Shown: piece by piece, positions 1 through 7,417 of the stretch
How the letters are laid out: each line of letters begins with the position of its first letter
Numbering within the stretch: the stretch's first letter is position 1
Assembly: GCF_018613415.1 (NCBI RefSeq)
Contig: NZ_JAGGQG010000002.1
Location: 1,149,908 to 1,213,907, forward strand
DNA length: 64,000 bases
From: Bacillus sp. ISL-18
GTDB taxonomy: Bacteria > Bacillota > Bacilli > Bacillales > Cytobacillaceae
Reading direction: 5' to 3'
Notes under the pieces: generated by a model
What the model was told of the DNA's origin: nothing
Seen by the model: only the letters and a program-made list of their open reading frames with translations
Database searches by the model: none
Made by a program: the position numbers and the translations under genes

Positions 1-965
1 CCTATTGGAAAGGGCTGTTAAGCCATGATTTTGAGCCAAATCCTGTTTACAATGAAGCAAAAACAATCGGCAGGGATTTTGCAAGACTTTCTCCAAATCT
101 CGTAAACCTGAAGAAAAACAATAAAGTAGCAATTTTGGTTAGTAACGAATCATTAACAGCTATCGATTGGTTTAAATTTAATGCTTCCAGTCCGAAAAAT
201 TACAATGATATTGTTCGTATGATGTATGATGAGCTTTACAAAATGAATATTGGCTGTGATTTTGTCAATCCAGCAAGTGATAATTTTGAAGACTATGAGA
301 TGATCATCGTTCCAGCATTATATACGGCCCCTGATAGTTTGCTAGAACGATTAAACGAGTTTGTTATCAATGGCGGCCACGTCTTTTATACATTCAAGAG
401 TGGGTTTACAGATGAAAATATTAAGGTAAGAACAACTCATCAGCCGGGGATTATTAATGAGGCATGTGGTGTTTATTACAGTATGTTCGTAGAACCGAAG
501 AATGTTTCATTGAAAGATGATCCTTTTGAGGTGGGGCCTGAAAATAATACAGTGGAAACTTGGATGGAACTATTAACCCCAACCACGGCTGAGGTATTAG
601 CTTATTATGATCATCCTCATTGGGGGAAATATGCGGCTATAACGGAAAATCGTTATGGTAAAGGAATGGCAACTTATATTGGTTGTATTCCAAGTAAAGC
701 CGTTATGCAGAAGGTACTCAAGCAAGCCGCTAAAAAAGCAAATTTATGGGGAGCGGACCAAGAACTAGCGTTTCCGTTAATTGTCAAGTCAGGTATAAAT
801 GAAAAGGGTAACAATGTTCACTTTTACTTTAATTACTCTGATCTTCCAAATGGTATCAAGTATTTCCATAAAGATGGCGTCGAATTGTTAACCGATCGCC
901 CTGTATCAATCGAGCAAACAATCAATATTGAACCTTGGGGAGTTCTTATTATAGAAGAAGAGTAA
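1..965 (+). CDS. Beta-galactosidase, glycoside hydrolase family 42, C-terminal part
   Basis: This is the 3' part of a gene that begins before the window. The frame is open from base 3 (YWKGLLSHDFEPNPVYNEAK...), so an internal TTG at 135 is not a real start. The visible residues fit the end of the GH42 barrel, the trimerisation domain (a flavodoxin-like stretch around 'KVAILVSNESLTAIDW') and the C-terminal beta domain ending 'EPWGVLIIEEE'. GH42 enzymes hydrolyse beta-galactosides in the cytoplasm; the catalytic glutamates would lie upstream. A terminator follows, then a GH30 gene on the same strand, so this is the end of a glycan-use locus. Family call fairly sure; substrate unknown. Confidence 0.8.
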   Translation, partial: YWKGLLSHDFEPNPVYNEAKTIGRDFARLSPNLVNLKKNNKVAILVSNESLTAIDWFKFNASSPKNYNDIVRMMYDELYKMNIGCDFVNPASDNFEDYEMIIVPALYTAPDSLLERLNEFVINGGHVFYTFKSGFTDENIKVRTTHQPGIINEACGVYYSMFVEPKNVSLKDDPFEVGPENNTVETWMELLTPTTAEVLAYYDHPHWGKYAAITENRYGKGMATYIGCIPSKAVMQKVLKQAAKKANLWGADQELAFPLIVKSGINEKGNNVHFYFNYSDLPNGIKYFHKDGVELLTDRPVSIEQTINIEPWGVLIIEEE

Positions 966-973
966 ATATATGT

Positions 974-1016
974 TTGGTTCTGTCGTAAGTGATATACAAC
1001 AGAACCAATTTTATTT
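974..1016 (+). terminator. Rho-independent terminator after the GH42 gene
   Basis: Perfect 10-bp arms TTGGTTCTGT (974-983) and ACAGAACCAA (999-1008), followed by TTTTATTT. Only about 40 bp separate it from the next gene, so that gene may depend on partial read-through. Confidence 0.75.
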
Positions 1017-1058
1017 AATGATCAAATTGCAATACATGAGGAATGGAGGAATCCACGA

Positions 1059-2381
1059 ATGAGTATTCAATGGGTATCTAGCACAAAACAAGGAAGTTGG
1101 AACACACGAGAAATCTATGATACAGAAACAAGTTCTCCTAATTTATCTTTAACGGATGTGACTCAACGAAGGATCGAAGGTTTTGGAGGCTGCTTTAATG
1201 AACTGGGATTAACAGCCATGCAACATTTAAGTGAAGAAGATCAAAAGACTGTATTTGATGCATTATTTGATCCAGAAGGTGAGTGTAAATTTACTATTTG
1301 CAGACTTCCAATTGGCGCAAGTGACTATGCATTAGAATGGTATAGTCATAATGAAGTAGAAAATGATTATCACATGGAGCATTTCAATATTGACAGGGAT
1401 CGAAACTATTTAATCCCATACATAAAAGAAGCGCTAAAACGAAATCCGGAAATGAAATTATTTGCCTCTCCTTGGAGCCCGCCAACATGGATGAAATTTC
1501 CTAAAGCTTATAATTATGGAAAGCTGCGCTGGGAAAAAGAAGTATTAGAAGCATATGCCTTATACTTTGTAAAATTTGTGGAGGCATACAAGCAGGAAGG
1601 GATTACGATTGATCAAATACATGTGCAAAATGAAGTCGTTGCTGATCAGAAATTTCCATCCTGTGTCTGGACAGGTCAGCAGCTTCGGGAATTTATCAGC
1701 GATTATTTAGGTCCAGCTTTTGAAAAACACGGACTTCATACTGAAATTTGGCTGGGTACTATTAATGGAATAGTAGAAAAACTATTTCAAAAGTCGGCTT
1801 CCGACTATGATCAAATGGTAAATACAGTTCTAATTGACCCCAAGGCTTATCAATATATTAAAGGTGTAGGTTTTCAGTGGGCAGGTAAATATACAATTCA
1901 ACAAACGGTACAAAGTTATCCAGAATTACGTTATATGCAGACCGAAAATGAATGTGGAGATGGAAAGAACTCTTGGGAATATGCACACTATGTCTATAAT
2001 TTGTTCCGGCATTACTTTGTAAATGGAGCTAATTCCTATGTTTATTGGAATATGGTACTGGAGCCGTTTGGCCGGAGTACATGGGGCTGGGAACAAAACT
2101 CTATGATTACGATAGATCCAGACACGAAGGAAGTAATATTTAATCCAGAGTTTTATGTCATGAAACATTTTTCCCATTTTATTAAACCTGGCGCTGTTAG
2201 GGTGGATACAAAAGGGCGTTGGACTGGTAATACAGTAGCATTTCAAAATCCTGATGGTTCTAAGGTGGTCGTTATTGCCAATCCATTTAATGATGCACGT
2301 GAACTATGTATGGAACTAGATCATAAAAGTTATCGTGTTACATTAGAACCTGATTCTTTTAATACCTTTGTATTAAGATGA
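1059..2381 (+). CDS. Glycoside hydrolase family 30 enzyme (glucosylceramidase / beta-1,6-glucanase type)
   Basis: A 440-aa protein without a signal peptide, so probably cytoplasmic. It has the GH30 N-terminal signature GFGGCFNELG (residues 41-50). The likely acid/base is E192 in 'HVQNE' and the likely nucleophile E296 in 'YMQTENECG', which match the spacing of the family's two catalytic glutamates on a TIM barrel. The last ~70 residues form the beta-sandwich typical of the family. The start is supported by GGAGG about 7 nt upstream. It follows the GH42 gene in the same direction, so it probably acts on oligosaccharides or glycosides imported by a system outside the window. GH30 subfamily and substrate cannot be read from sequence alone. 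Confidence 0.85.
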   Translation: MSIQWVSSTKQGSWNTREIYDTETSSPNLSLTDVTQRRIEGFGGCFNELGLTAMQHLSEEDQKTVFDALFDPEGECKFTICRLPIGASDYALEWYSHNEVENDYHMEHFNIDRDRNYLIPYIKEALKRNPEMKLFASPWSPPTWMKFPKAYNYGKLRWEKEVLEAYALYFVKFVEAYKQEGITIDQIHVQNEVVADQKFPSCVWTGQQLREFISDYLGPAFEKHGLHTEIWLGTINGIVEKLFQKSASDYDQMVNTVLIDPKAYQYIKGVGFQWAGKYTIQQTVQSYPELRYMQTENECGDGKNSWEYAHYVYNLFRHYFVNGANSYVYWNMVLEPFGRSTWGWEQNSMITIDPDTKEVIFNPEFYVMKHFSHFIKPGAVRVDTKGRWTGNTVAFQNPDGSKVVVIANPFNDARELCMELDHKSYRVTLEPDSFNTFVLR

Positions 2382-2418
2382 TTAATCAAAAAGGATTGAT
2401 TATTAACTCAATAAGAAA

Positions 2419-2453
2419 TAGGCAACTGCCTCATTACTAGTGGTAGTTGCCTA
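2419..2453 (+). terminator. Hairpin after the GH30 gene (no clear U-tract)
   Basis: TAGGCAACT (2419-2427) pairs with AGTTGCCTA (2445-2453), extended inward by GCC/GGT. It lies just after the stop codon but has no poly-T run, so termination is only likely. Confidence 0.4.
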
Positions 2454-2561
2454 CTACCTAAACCCCAAAATATTTCCTCTGTCATTCTTTTTACAACTCC
2501 TCCAACTTTTGTGCAATTTGCCCATATACCAAATCTTCAAAATAATTTAGAATTTAACAGA

Positions 2562-2575
2562 TTAAAGCGCTTTCT
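2562..2575 (+). promoter_or_regulatory. cre-like site (CcpA)
   Basis: TTAAAGCGCTTTCT differs at two outer positions from the ideal catabolite-responsive element TGAAAGCGCTTTCA and has the same palindromic core. It sits in the 278-bp gap between the GH30 gene and the MATE gene, just before a purine-rich GGAGGGGAGG that has no start codon near it. The gap holds nothing else I recognise. Confidence 0.4.
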
Positions 2576-2659
2576 AATTGGAGGGGAGGTTCCATCTACC
2601 TAGGATCTATTGCATATTTAGTTTTTCATGAATAATTTAAAAATGACGGTGGGATGATC

Positions 2660-4021
2660 ATGAAATTAATAAAGGAAATTCTTCGTTTGGCGATTCCATC
2701 GATTGCAACCTTCTCCTCCATGACGGTTACAGGTCTGCTTATCTTGATGATTATTGGAAAGCTTGGGGCAACTGCGATTGCAGTGGTCGGAATCACCAAT
2801 GTTTTAATGTACAATTTATGGGCCTTGTTTTCCGGCAATCAGGGAGCCATTAACTATTTAGTTGCCCAAAACTATGGATCTGAAAACATGAAGCAGGGCA
2901 ATCAGCGTATGCAAATTGCAATTATTTTAGCAGCCTTGCAGGCGTTCCTTTTATTCTGTGCCAGCTTTATGATTCCTCATTTCATTTTAGATGTCATGGG
3001 ATCAAACACAGCAATTTTAAAGCTTGGTGTACCATATGTTCAAGTCCGGATGTTTGGGATGATGTTCACTGTTTTTAATATTATTTTTTATGCCTATATG
3101 AGGGCAACAGGTGATACCCGAACCCCCATGAACATCTCCTTAATTAATAGTGTACTTGTGGTTTTTTTAACTTATGTGTTAGCTTATGGAAAGTTTGGCT
3201 TTCCAAATTTAGGATTGCAAGGTGCGGGCTGGAGTATGGTGGCAGCGGAAGGAATTACATTCTTGCTAAATGTACTTGTTTATTACCGCTTTTTAAATGA
3301 AAAATATTTTACCCGTTCATGGGTTCGGATTGAGCGGCAGCAGGTTCGATTACTGCTGTTTGAAAGTTCAAAGCTAGGGATAACAGAATTGTCCAATAGT
3401 ATGGGGATGCTGATATTTACTGCTTGTATTACTCGGCTTGGGACAGTGGCGATTGCCGCCAATGAAATTGCTCTCAATCTTCTATCTTTTGGGTTTATGC
3501 CGGCAAATGGATTTGGAGCGGCTTCCACTGTTGGGATTGGTCAAGAAATTGGTAAAGGGCGGCCGATGGAAGCAAAGCGGTTTGGGTTGGTAACGGTCTA
3601 CCTTGGCTTAGGGTTTATGTTATTAATTTCGATCTTATTGTTTATTTTTTCCTTACCGGTGGCTAAATTGTATACCTCTGATTCTGCGGTGTACTTAACT
3701 TCTGTTTCCCTGATTCATCTTGCTTCGTTTACCCTATTATTTAGTGGAGCTGGCATTATCCTTGCCGGCGGGCTGAGGGGAGTAGGAGATACAACCTTCT
3801 TGTCTCGGGCTTCCTTATTATTGAATTGGATTTACTTTATCCCATGTACGATTTTGTTAACTCAAGTTTATCATTTAGGACAAACTGGTGCCTGGACCGC
3901 TTTTTGCAGTTTAATTGTGCTCCAATTTGCAGCAAATGCCTGGCGATTTAAGTCTTTGAATTGGACATTGGCCAAAAGCAAATCAGAACCTATATCTCGT
4001 AGCAAGTCCGTTAACGCATAA
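2660..4021 (+). CDS. MATE family efflux transporter
   Basis: About 453 aa, with 12 predicted hydrophobic segments in two MatE halves. The first starts at 'RLAIPSIATFSSMTVTGLL' and the second near 'FESSKLGITELSNSMGML'. MATE proteins export cationic or hydrophobic compounds by Na+ or H+ antiport across the cytoplasmic membrane. I prefer the ATG at 2660 to the one at 2654, because GGTGGG (2648-2653) abuts the earlier codon but lies 6 nt before the later one. Its 3' end faces the convergent cupin gene across a shared strong terminator. Substrate unknown. Confidence 0.85.
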   Translation: MKLIKEILRLAIPSIATFSSMTVTGLLILMIIGKLGATAIAVVGITNVLMYNLWALFSGNQGAINYLVAQNYGSENMKQGNQRMQIAIILAALQAFLLFCASFMIPHFILDVMGSNTAILKLGVPYVQVRMFGMMFTVFNIIFYAYMRATGDTRTPMNISLINSVLVVFLTYVLAYGKFGFPNLGLQGAGWSMVAAEGITFLLNVLVYYRFLNEKYFTRSWVRIERQQVRLLLFESSKLGITELSNSMGMLIFTACITRLGTVAIAANEIALNLLSFGFMPANGFGAASTVGIGQEIGKGRPMEAKRFGLVTVYLGLGFMLLISILLFIFSLPVAKLYTSDSAVYLTSVSLIHLASFTLLFSGAGIILAGGLRGVGDTTFLSRASLLLNWIYFIPCTILLTQVYHLGQTGAWTAFCSLIVLQFAANAWRFKSLNWTLAKSKSEPISRSKSVNA

Positions 4022-4035
4022 TTTTTAGGAAATCA

Positions 4036-4080
4036 AAAGAGGGTGTGCCGAAAGGAAACGTTTCGGCACACCCTCTTTTT
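4036..4080. terminator. Bidirectional terminator between convergent genes
   Basis: Long perfect stem AAAGAGGGTGTGCCGAAA / TTTCGGCACACCCTCTTT around a GGAAACG loop, with T-runs on both strands. It serves the MATE gene (+) and the cysteine-dioxygenase-like gene (-). Confidence 0.9.
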
Positions 4081-4093
4081 GTCTATAACAATT

Positions 4094-4654
4094 TTATCTT
4101 TCCTTTTTAAGTTGGATCTCTCTTACTCTCTGTTTTTGTTCGTCCGGCCACCATGCGCCGCAGTCATCTGAAACGATACAAGCAGCGCATTTTTTCAGGT
4201 CATACACAATCATTCCGGTAATAGGAGGTGAATAAAGATGAAGGGTAATCAAATCTGTTTGATTGGAGGCTTGCATTTTATGGATCGTTTTTTTCGGTGC
4301 ATATAGATATTTCCCTTGATGGTGGTACTCCTTAAAAAATTCAGCGGGTAAGCTAGTTCCCCTCATTTCATAAACCGTATTAAGAGAGGTGCCGGAGAGG
4401 ACTTGTATCCAGCCGTGTGAATGGCCATGGTCATGTGGGGCGCATTCCAACTGAGACCAATTCATCACGAGCATCTCGACATCTTCATTTTTAAATAATA
4501 GTTTTCGGTTATACGGTTTACCTATGGTTGGTTCTGGCAGGTCGTCAAAATCTCTAAGTTGTATATTTAGTTCTATTAATGCTTCTTTTAACTGTACTTT
4601 TGAGGGACTTTTTAAGGGATCTAATACATTCTTTATCCTACTTTTCAAAGTCAT
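4094..4654 (-). CDS. Cysteine dioxygenase-like cupin protein
   Basis: A 186-aa protein of the type I cysteine dioxygenase (thiol dioxygenase) family. The metal-binding motif HDHG gives H74 and H76, and a third ligand is H125 in 'KKTIHKM'. Y141 in 'LHLYSPP' matches the conserved active-site tyrosine. These enzymes use Fe(II) and O2 to oxidise a thiol such as cysteine to the sulfinate. The start has AGGAGG 8 nt upstream. The end of the broken DMT transporter lies 12 bp upstream on the same strand, so they probably formed one operon. A second, more CDO-like paralogue lies at 46367-46930; this one has extra C-terminal cysteines and may use another thiol, such as 3-mercaptopropionate. Confidence 0.75.
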   Translation of the reverse strand: MTLKSRIKNVLDPLKSPSKVQLKEALIELNIQLRDFDDLPEPTIGKPYNRKLLFKNEDVEMLVMNWSQLECAPHDHGHSHGWIQVLSGTSLNTVYEMRGTSLPAEFFKEYHHQGKYLYAPKKTIHKMQASNQTDLITLHLYSPPITGMIVYDLKKCAACIVSDDCGAWWPDEQKQRVREIQLKKER

Positions 4655-4666
4655 AAAGCTATCCTC

Positions 4667-5152
4667 CTATGGACGTTTTTTCTTGAAGAGGCTGAACAAA
4701 AGAGGCACTAGCTGACCGTTAACCATAATCACTCCCATTATAATTATGATTCCTCCGGCAATACTTATGAATAAAACTTTTTCTTGTAATAGTAAGACTG
4801 ACGCAACCAAGGTTGAGACAGGCTCTAAATATAGAAACATGGATACCTTAGAGGCTTCTAAAACATCGAGCGCCTTTCCCCAATATCAATAAGCAATCCC
4901 GGAAACAAAGACACCAAGAATACCCAGTACCATTAAATGGGGAAGATATTTAATAGAGACAAGCAGCCGGGTACGCTGGATTAGTAATAGCAGCAGTAAA
5001 AATAAAGCACCTATTCCAAAGCGAAAGACAACGATCGAAAACGGATCAAGTTCTGCTAAAACAGCCTTCGTTGATACAAAGGAAATTCCCCAGAAACTAA
5101 TTGAGATGAAAGCATAAAGCGAGGCAGTTAACTTAGAACCAGTAAGGGCCAT
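4667..5152 (-). pseudogene. DMT/EamA transporter, internally deleted and interrupted by a stop
   Basis: The first 88 codons read as the start of an EamA (drug/metabolite transporter) protein with three hydrophobic segments, then hit TGA at 4888-4886. The same frame stays open after it for 72 more codons (YWGKALDVLEASKVSMFLYL...) to TAG at 4669-4667. That second part matches the end of an EamA repeat, with a conserved 'LEPV...E' and a final membrane segment. The total of ~160 codons is about half the usual ~300, so roughly one repeat is missing besides the nonsense codon. The deletion looks like fusion of the first half of repeat 1 to the last half of repeat 2. A sequencing error could explain the stop but not the missing half. 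Confidence 0.7.
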
Positions 5153-5263
5153 GGACTAAACATTCCTCTCAATAAAAAAAGGTGTTATTCCATTTTATGC
5201 TTGTCCTGAGAGAAGATGATTGTTTATACCGAACGTTGGAAAGATAAGGATAGATTTGGTAAC

Positions 5264-5292
5264 TTGACCTTTGTTATTCTACATGTTACCAT
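5264..5292 (+). promoter_or_regulatory. Sigma-A promoter of the ArsR-SRPBCC gene
   Basis: -35 TTGACC (5264-5269), 17-bp spacer, -10 TACCAT (5287-5292). Transcription would start around 5299, just before the operator palindrome at 5308-5327. Confidence 0.5.
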
Positions 5293-5307
5293 AAAGTCAC
5301 TTATTAT

Positions 5308-5327
5308 ATGTGACCATTAGGTCACAT
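5308..5327. promoter_or_regulatory. ArsR-type operator palindrome
   Basis: Perfect inverted repeat ATGTGACC-ATTA-GGTCACAT directly downstream of the proposed promoter and 36 bp before the gene start. Position and symmetry fit autorepression by the winged-helix protein encoded next. Confidence 0.7.
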
Positions 5328-5362
5328 GTAATTTGCTATATTTCTTTGAAAGGATCGTTGGA

Positions 5363-6166
5363 ATGGAAGACGAACTTTCCACAGTTTTTAAAGCATTAGG
5401 ACATCCAATTCGCAGACGAATTCTTGATATTCTGAAGGAATCACCTAAAACAACAGGAGAACTGAACGACTATTTTCCGGAGGTCACTAGATATGCGATT
5501 ATGAAGCATTTGTCATTACTTGAGGAAGGAAACTTAGTGGTCGTCAGGCGTGAAGGAAAATATCGGCGCAATTTTCTCAATGCTGTTCCACTTCAGAAGA
5601 TGCATAATCGCTGGATTGGAAAATACATGCAGGCAGCAGCCAGTTCATTGTTAAATTTACAATCAGTAGTTGAAAAAACAGGAGGAGAATTAGATATGAA
5701 CGTAACAAACCAAGATCAAAGCCAAGTTTTTAAAATTGAGCAAGAGGTATTCATTCATGCTCCACGTGAACAAGTTTTCAAAGCCTTAACAGAACGGGCC
5801 GGCGATTGGTGGGAGTTCCGTTTGGCGCCAAAAGGGGTCCCATCTGAGTTTACCTTTCATCCTGTTCCGGGGGGACAATTTATTGAAAAGTGGGGTGAAA
5901 ATCAAGGTGCTGTCTGGGGTAATGTTTACTATGTGAATGCACCTGAAGAAATCCGCCTGCATGGTCATCTCGGAATGCAAGGGGCGGTAAACAGTTCCTA
6001 CACGTATCGTCTCATTGAGAAGGATGGGGCGACAGTGCTGCAGCTTTCCCATCATGCATCTGGTATCATTCAGGAAAACTGGGAACAAGAACATTCAGAG
6101 GGCTGGAAATATCTGCTTGGTACTCTGCTGAAAAATTATCTAGAACAAAATCATTCATCAAAATAA
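5363..6166 (+). CDS. ArsR-family regulator fused to an SRPBCC (AHSA1) domain
   Basis: About 267 aa. Residues ~1-90 form an ArsR winged helix ('STVFKALGHPIRRRILDILKESPKTTGEL' ... 'MKHLSLLEEGNLV'). Residues ~115-260 form an AHSA1/START-like SRPBCC fold ('EVFIHAPREQVFKALT' ... 'GWKYLLGTLLKNYL'), which makes a hydrophobic ligand pocket. Start chosen at ATG 5363 because AAAGGA lies ~8 nt upstream; an in-frame upstream codon (5333) lacks a site. The palindrome at 5308-5327 suggests autorepression, perhaps released by a ligand bound in the SRPBCC cavity (inference). A second SRPBCC gene follows 27 bp later, probably in the same operon. Ligand unknown. Confidence 0.8.
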   Translation: MEDELSTVFKALGHPIRRRILDILKESPKTTGELNDYFPEVTRYAIMKHLSLLEEGNLVVVRREGKYRRNFLNAVPLQKMHNRWIGKYMQAAASSLLNLQSVVEKTGGELDMNVTNQDQSQVFKIEQEVFIHAPREQVFKALTERAGDWWEFRLAPKGVPSEFTFHPVPGGQFIEKWGENQGAVWGNVYYVNAPEEIRLHGHLGMQGAVNSSYTYRLIEKDGATVLQLSHHASGIIQENWEQEHSEGWKYLLGTLLKNYLEQNHSSK

Positions 6167-6193
6167 TAGTTGTTAGGAGATTAAATCGAATAT

Positions 6194-6637
6194 ATGGTAG
6201 ACGTGTTAACAGAAATAACCATCCGATGCCCGCTACAACAAGTTGCGGAGTATGCAGCAGATCCTGATCATGCTCCGGATTGGTATGTAAATATTAAATT
6301 TGTTGAATGGTTGACCCCTAAACCACTAACAATGGGTTCAAAAATTGCCTTCAAAGCTCAATTCTTAGGCAGAGAACTTGCCTATGTTTACGAAGTAGCC
6401 GAATTTATATCGGGACAAAAGCTTGTTATGAAAACGGCAGACGGTCCTTTTCCAATGGAAACAATCTACACTTGGGAACCGATTGAAAATAATCTAACTA
6501 GAATGACGCTGCGGAACAAAGGGAACCCAACTGGTTTTTCAAAATTGTTTACTCCCTTCATGGGTCCGATGATGAAAAAAGCAAACAATAAAGACCTGCA
6601 AAAAATAAAATTTATCCTTGAAGAATTACTAGATTAA
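6194..6637 (+). CDS. SRPBCC family protein
   Basis: A 147-aa protein with the SRPBCC/polyketide-cyclase-like fold: an N-terminal strand 'VLTEITIRCPLQQVAEYAADPDHAPDWY', a central beta sheet, and a long C-terminal helix 'NNKDLQKIKFILEELL'. Members bind small hydrophobic ligands or act as cyclases; no catalytic residues can be assigned. It lies 27 bp after the ArsR-SRPBCC fusion and is probably co-transcribed. The ribosome site TTAGGAGA is about 13 nt from the ATG, farther than ideal, so translation may be weak or coupled. Function unknown. Confidence 0.65.
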   Translation: MVDVLTEITIRCPLQQVAEYAADPDHAPDWYVNIKFVEWLTPKPLTMGSKIAFKAQFLGRELAYVYEVAEFISGQKLVMKTADGPFPMETIYTWEPIENNLTRMTLRNKGNPTGFSKLFTPFMGPMMKKANNKDLQKIKFILEELLD

Positions 6638-6687
6638 CTAGTATTCGCAAAAAAAAGAACTGTCCAAAAAAGAACAGTACTCGTTTT

Positions 6688-7161
6688 CTAATTCACCATA
6701 AAATCAGACGAATTGATACCAGAAACCAGTGAATCTCGTGCTGCTTCTAACTCAATTTTAATAAAGATAAGCTGCCCTTGGAGTTTATCATTTTTACCGC
6801 TTTGTAAAATAGCTTCGTTAATGAACGCAATGGTGTCGTTCATCTTGTTAAATGCCAAAGTAATTCGATTGTCAGACAGATTAATGAGTAGTTGGTTATC
6901 TTGAATTTCGGGGGCAATCGGTATATTTTGGAATATTGGGTCGCTCGGAAAATAAGTATCAAAAGGTAAACCTTTAATTGCAAGATAAACCTCTGTGAGA
7001 CTATCAATGGCATCTTGGTAGAATTGTTCTTTAATCGGATTTGGCGGGAAAGGGAAGGCATTCAATTCTCGGAAAAAAATTAACGCACTTTCAGTATATC
7101 GAATCGCTTGTACTGTGTAAGCCAAGGCAAATCTTACAGTTGAAATAATGTTAGAGGACAT
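6688..7161 (-). CDS. Hypothetical protein, mostly helical
   Basis: A 157-aa soluble protein I do not recognise. The N-terminal half is rich in aromatic residues ('FALAYTVQAIRYTESALIFFRELNAFPFPPNP') and the C-terminal half looks like a two-helix hairpin ('TLAFNKMNDTIAFINEAIL' ... 'FIKIELEAARDSLV'). No signal peptide, metal motif or cysteine pair is seen. ATG 7161 is preferred because AGGAG lies at the right distance; an in-frame GTG at 7170 overlaps that site. It is convergent with the SRPBCC gene and stands alone, divergent from the ABC exporter operon. Confidence 0.55.
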   Translation of the reverse strand: MSSNIISTVRFALAYTVQAIRYTESALIFFRELNAFPFPPNPIKEQFYQDAIDSLTEVYLAIKGLPFDTYFPSDPIFQNIPIAPEIQDNQLLINLSDNRITLAFNKMNDTIAFINEAILQSGKNDKLQGQLIFIKIELEAARDSLVSGINSSDFMVN

Positions 7162-7277
7162 GGTCTTCACTCCTAGAGATGAATTCCTATTAGTGTATGT
7201 AAGGAAGACGAGCCCGTAAAGGACAATTAGGTAATTTATTCATGGGAGTTCGAGTTTTAAATTAATATGATCTGTTT

Positions 7278-7307
7278 AACCTCTTTCTTATTTTTAAGGA
7301 AGGGGTT
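7278..7307 (+). promoter_or_regulatory. Possible leader stem-loop before the ABC exporter operon
   Basis: AACCTCTTTCTT and AAGGAAGGGGTT can pair as a 12-bp stem with two G-U pairs around an ATTTTT loop, 110 bp before the first exporter gene. It overlaps a 21-codon open frame at 7267-7332 that lacks a good ribosome site. In B. subtilis the homologous bmrCD operon is controlled by leader-peptide attenuation, so the structure is worth noting, but the evidence here is thin. Confidence 0.25.
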
Positions 7308-7417
7308 TTCCTACTATCTAAAAGCAAGATAATCCATGAAACATGGCGGGGAAATCCATTGTGATTGGAGGTTAGGTAGGATATTCTAAGCATAATCCTT
7401 TATGAAGGAGTGGTTTA

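Noticed and set aside
7267..7332. 21-codon frame before the BmrC-type gene as a leader peptide
   Set aside because: No Shine-Dalgarno at usable distance; kept only as part of a speculative attenuation finding, not as a gene.
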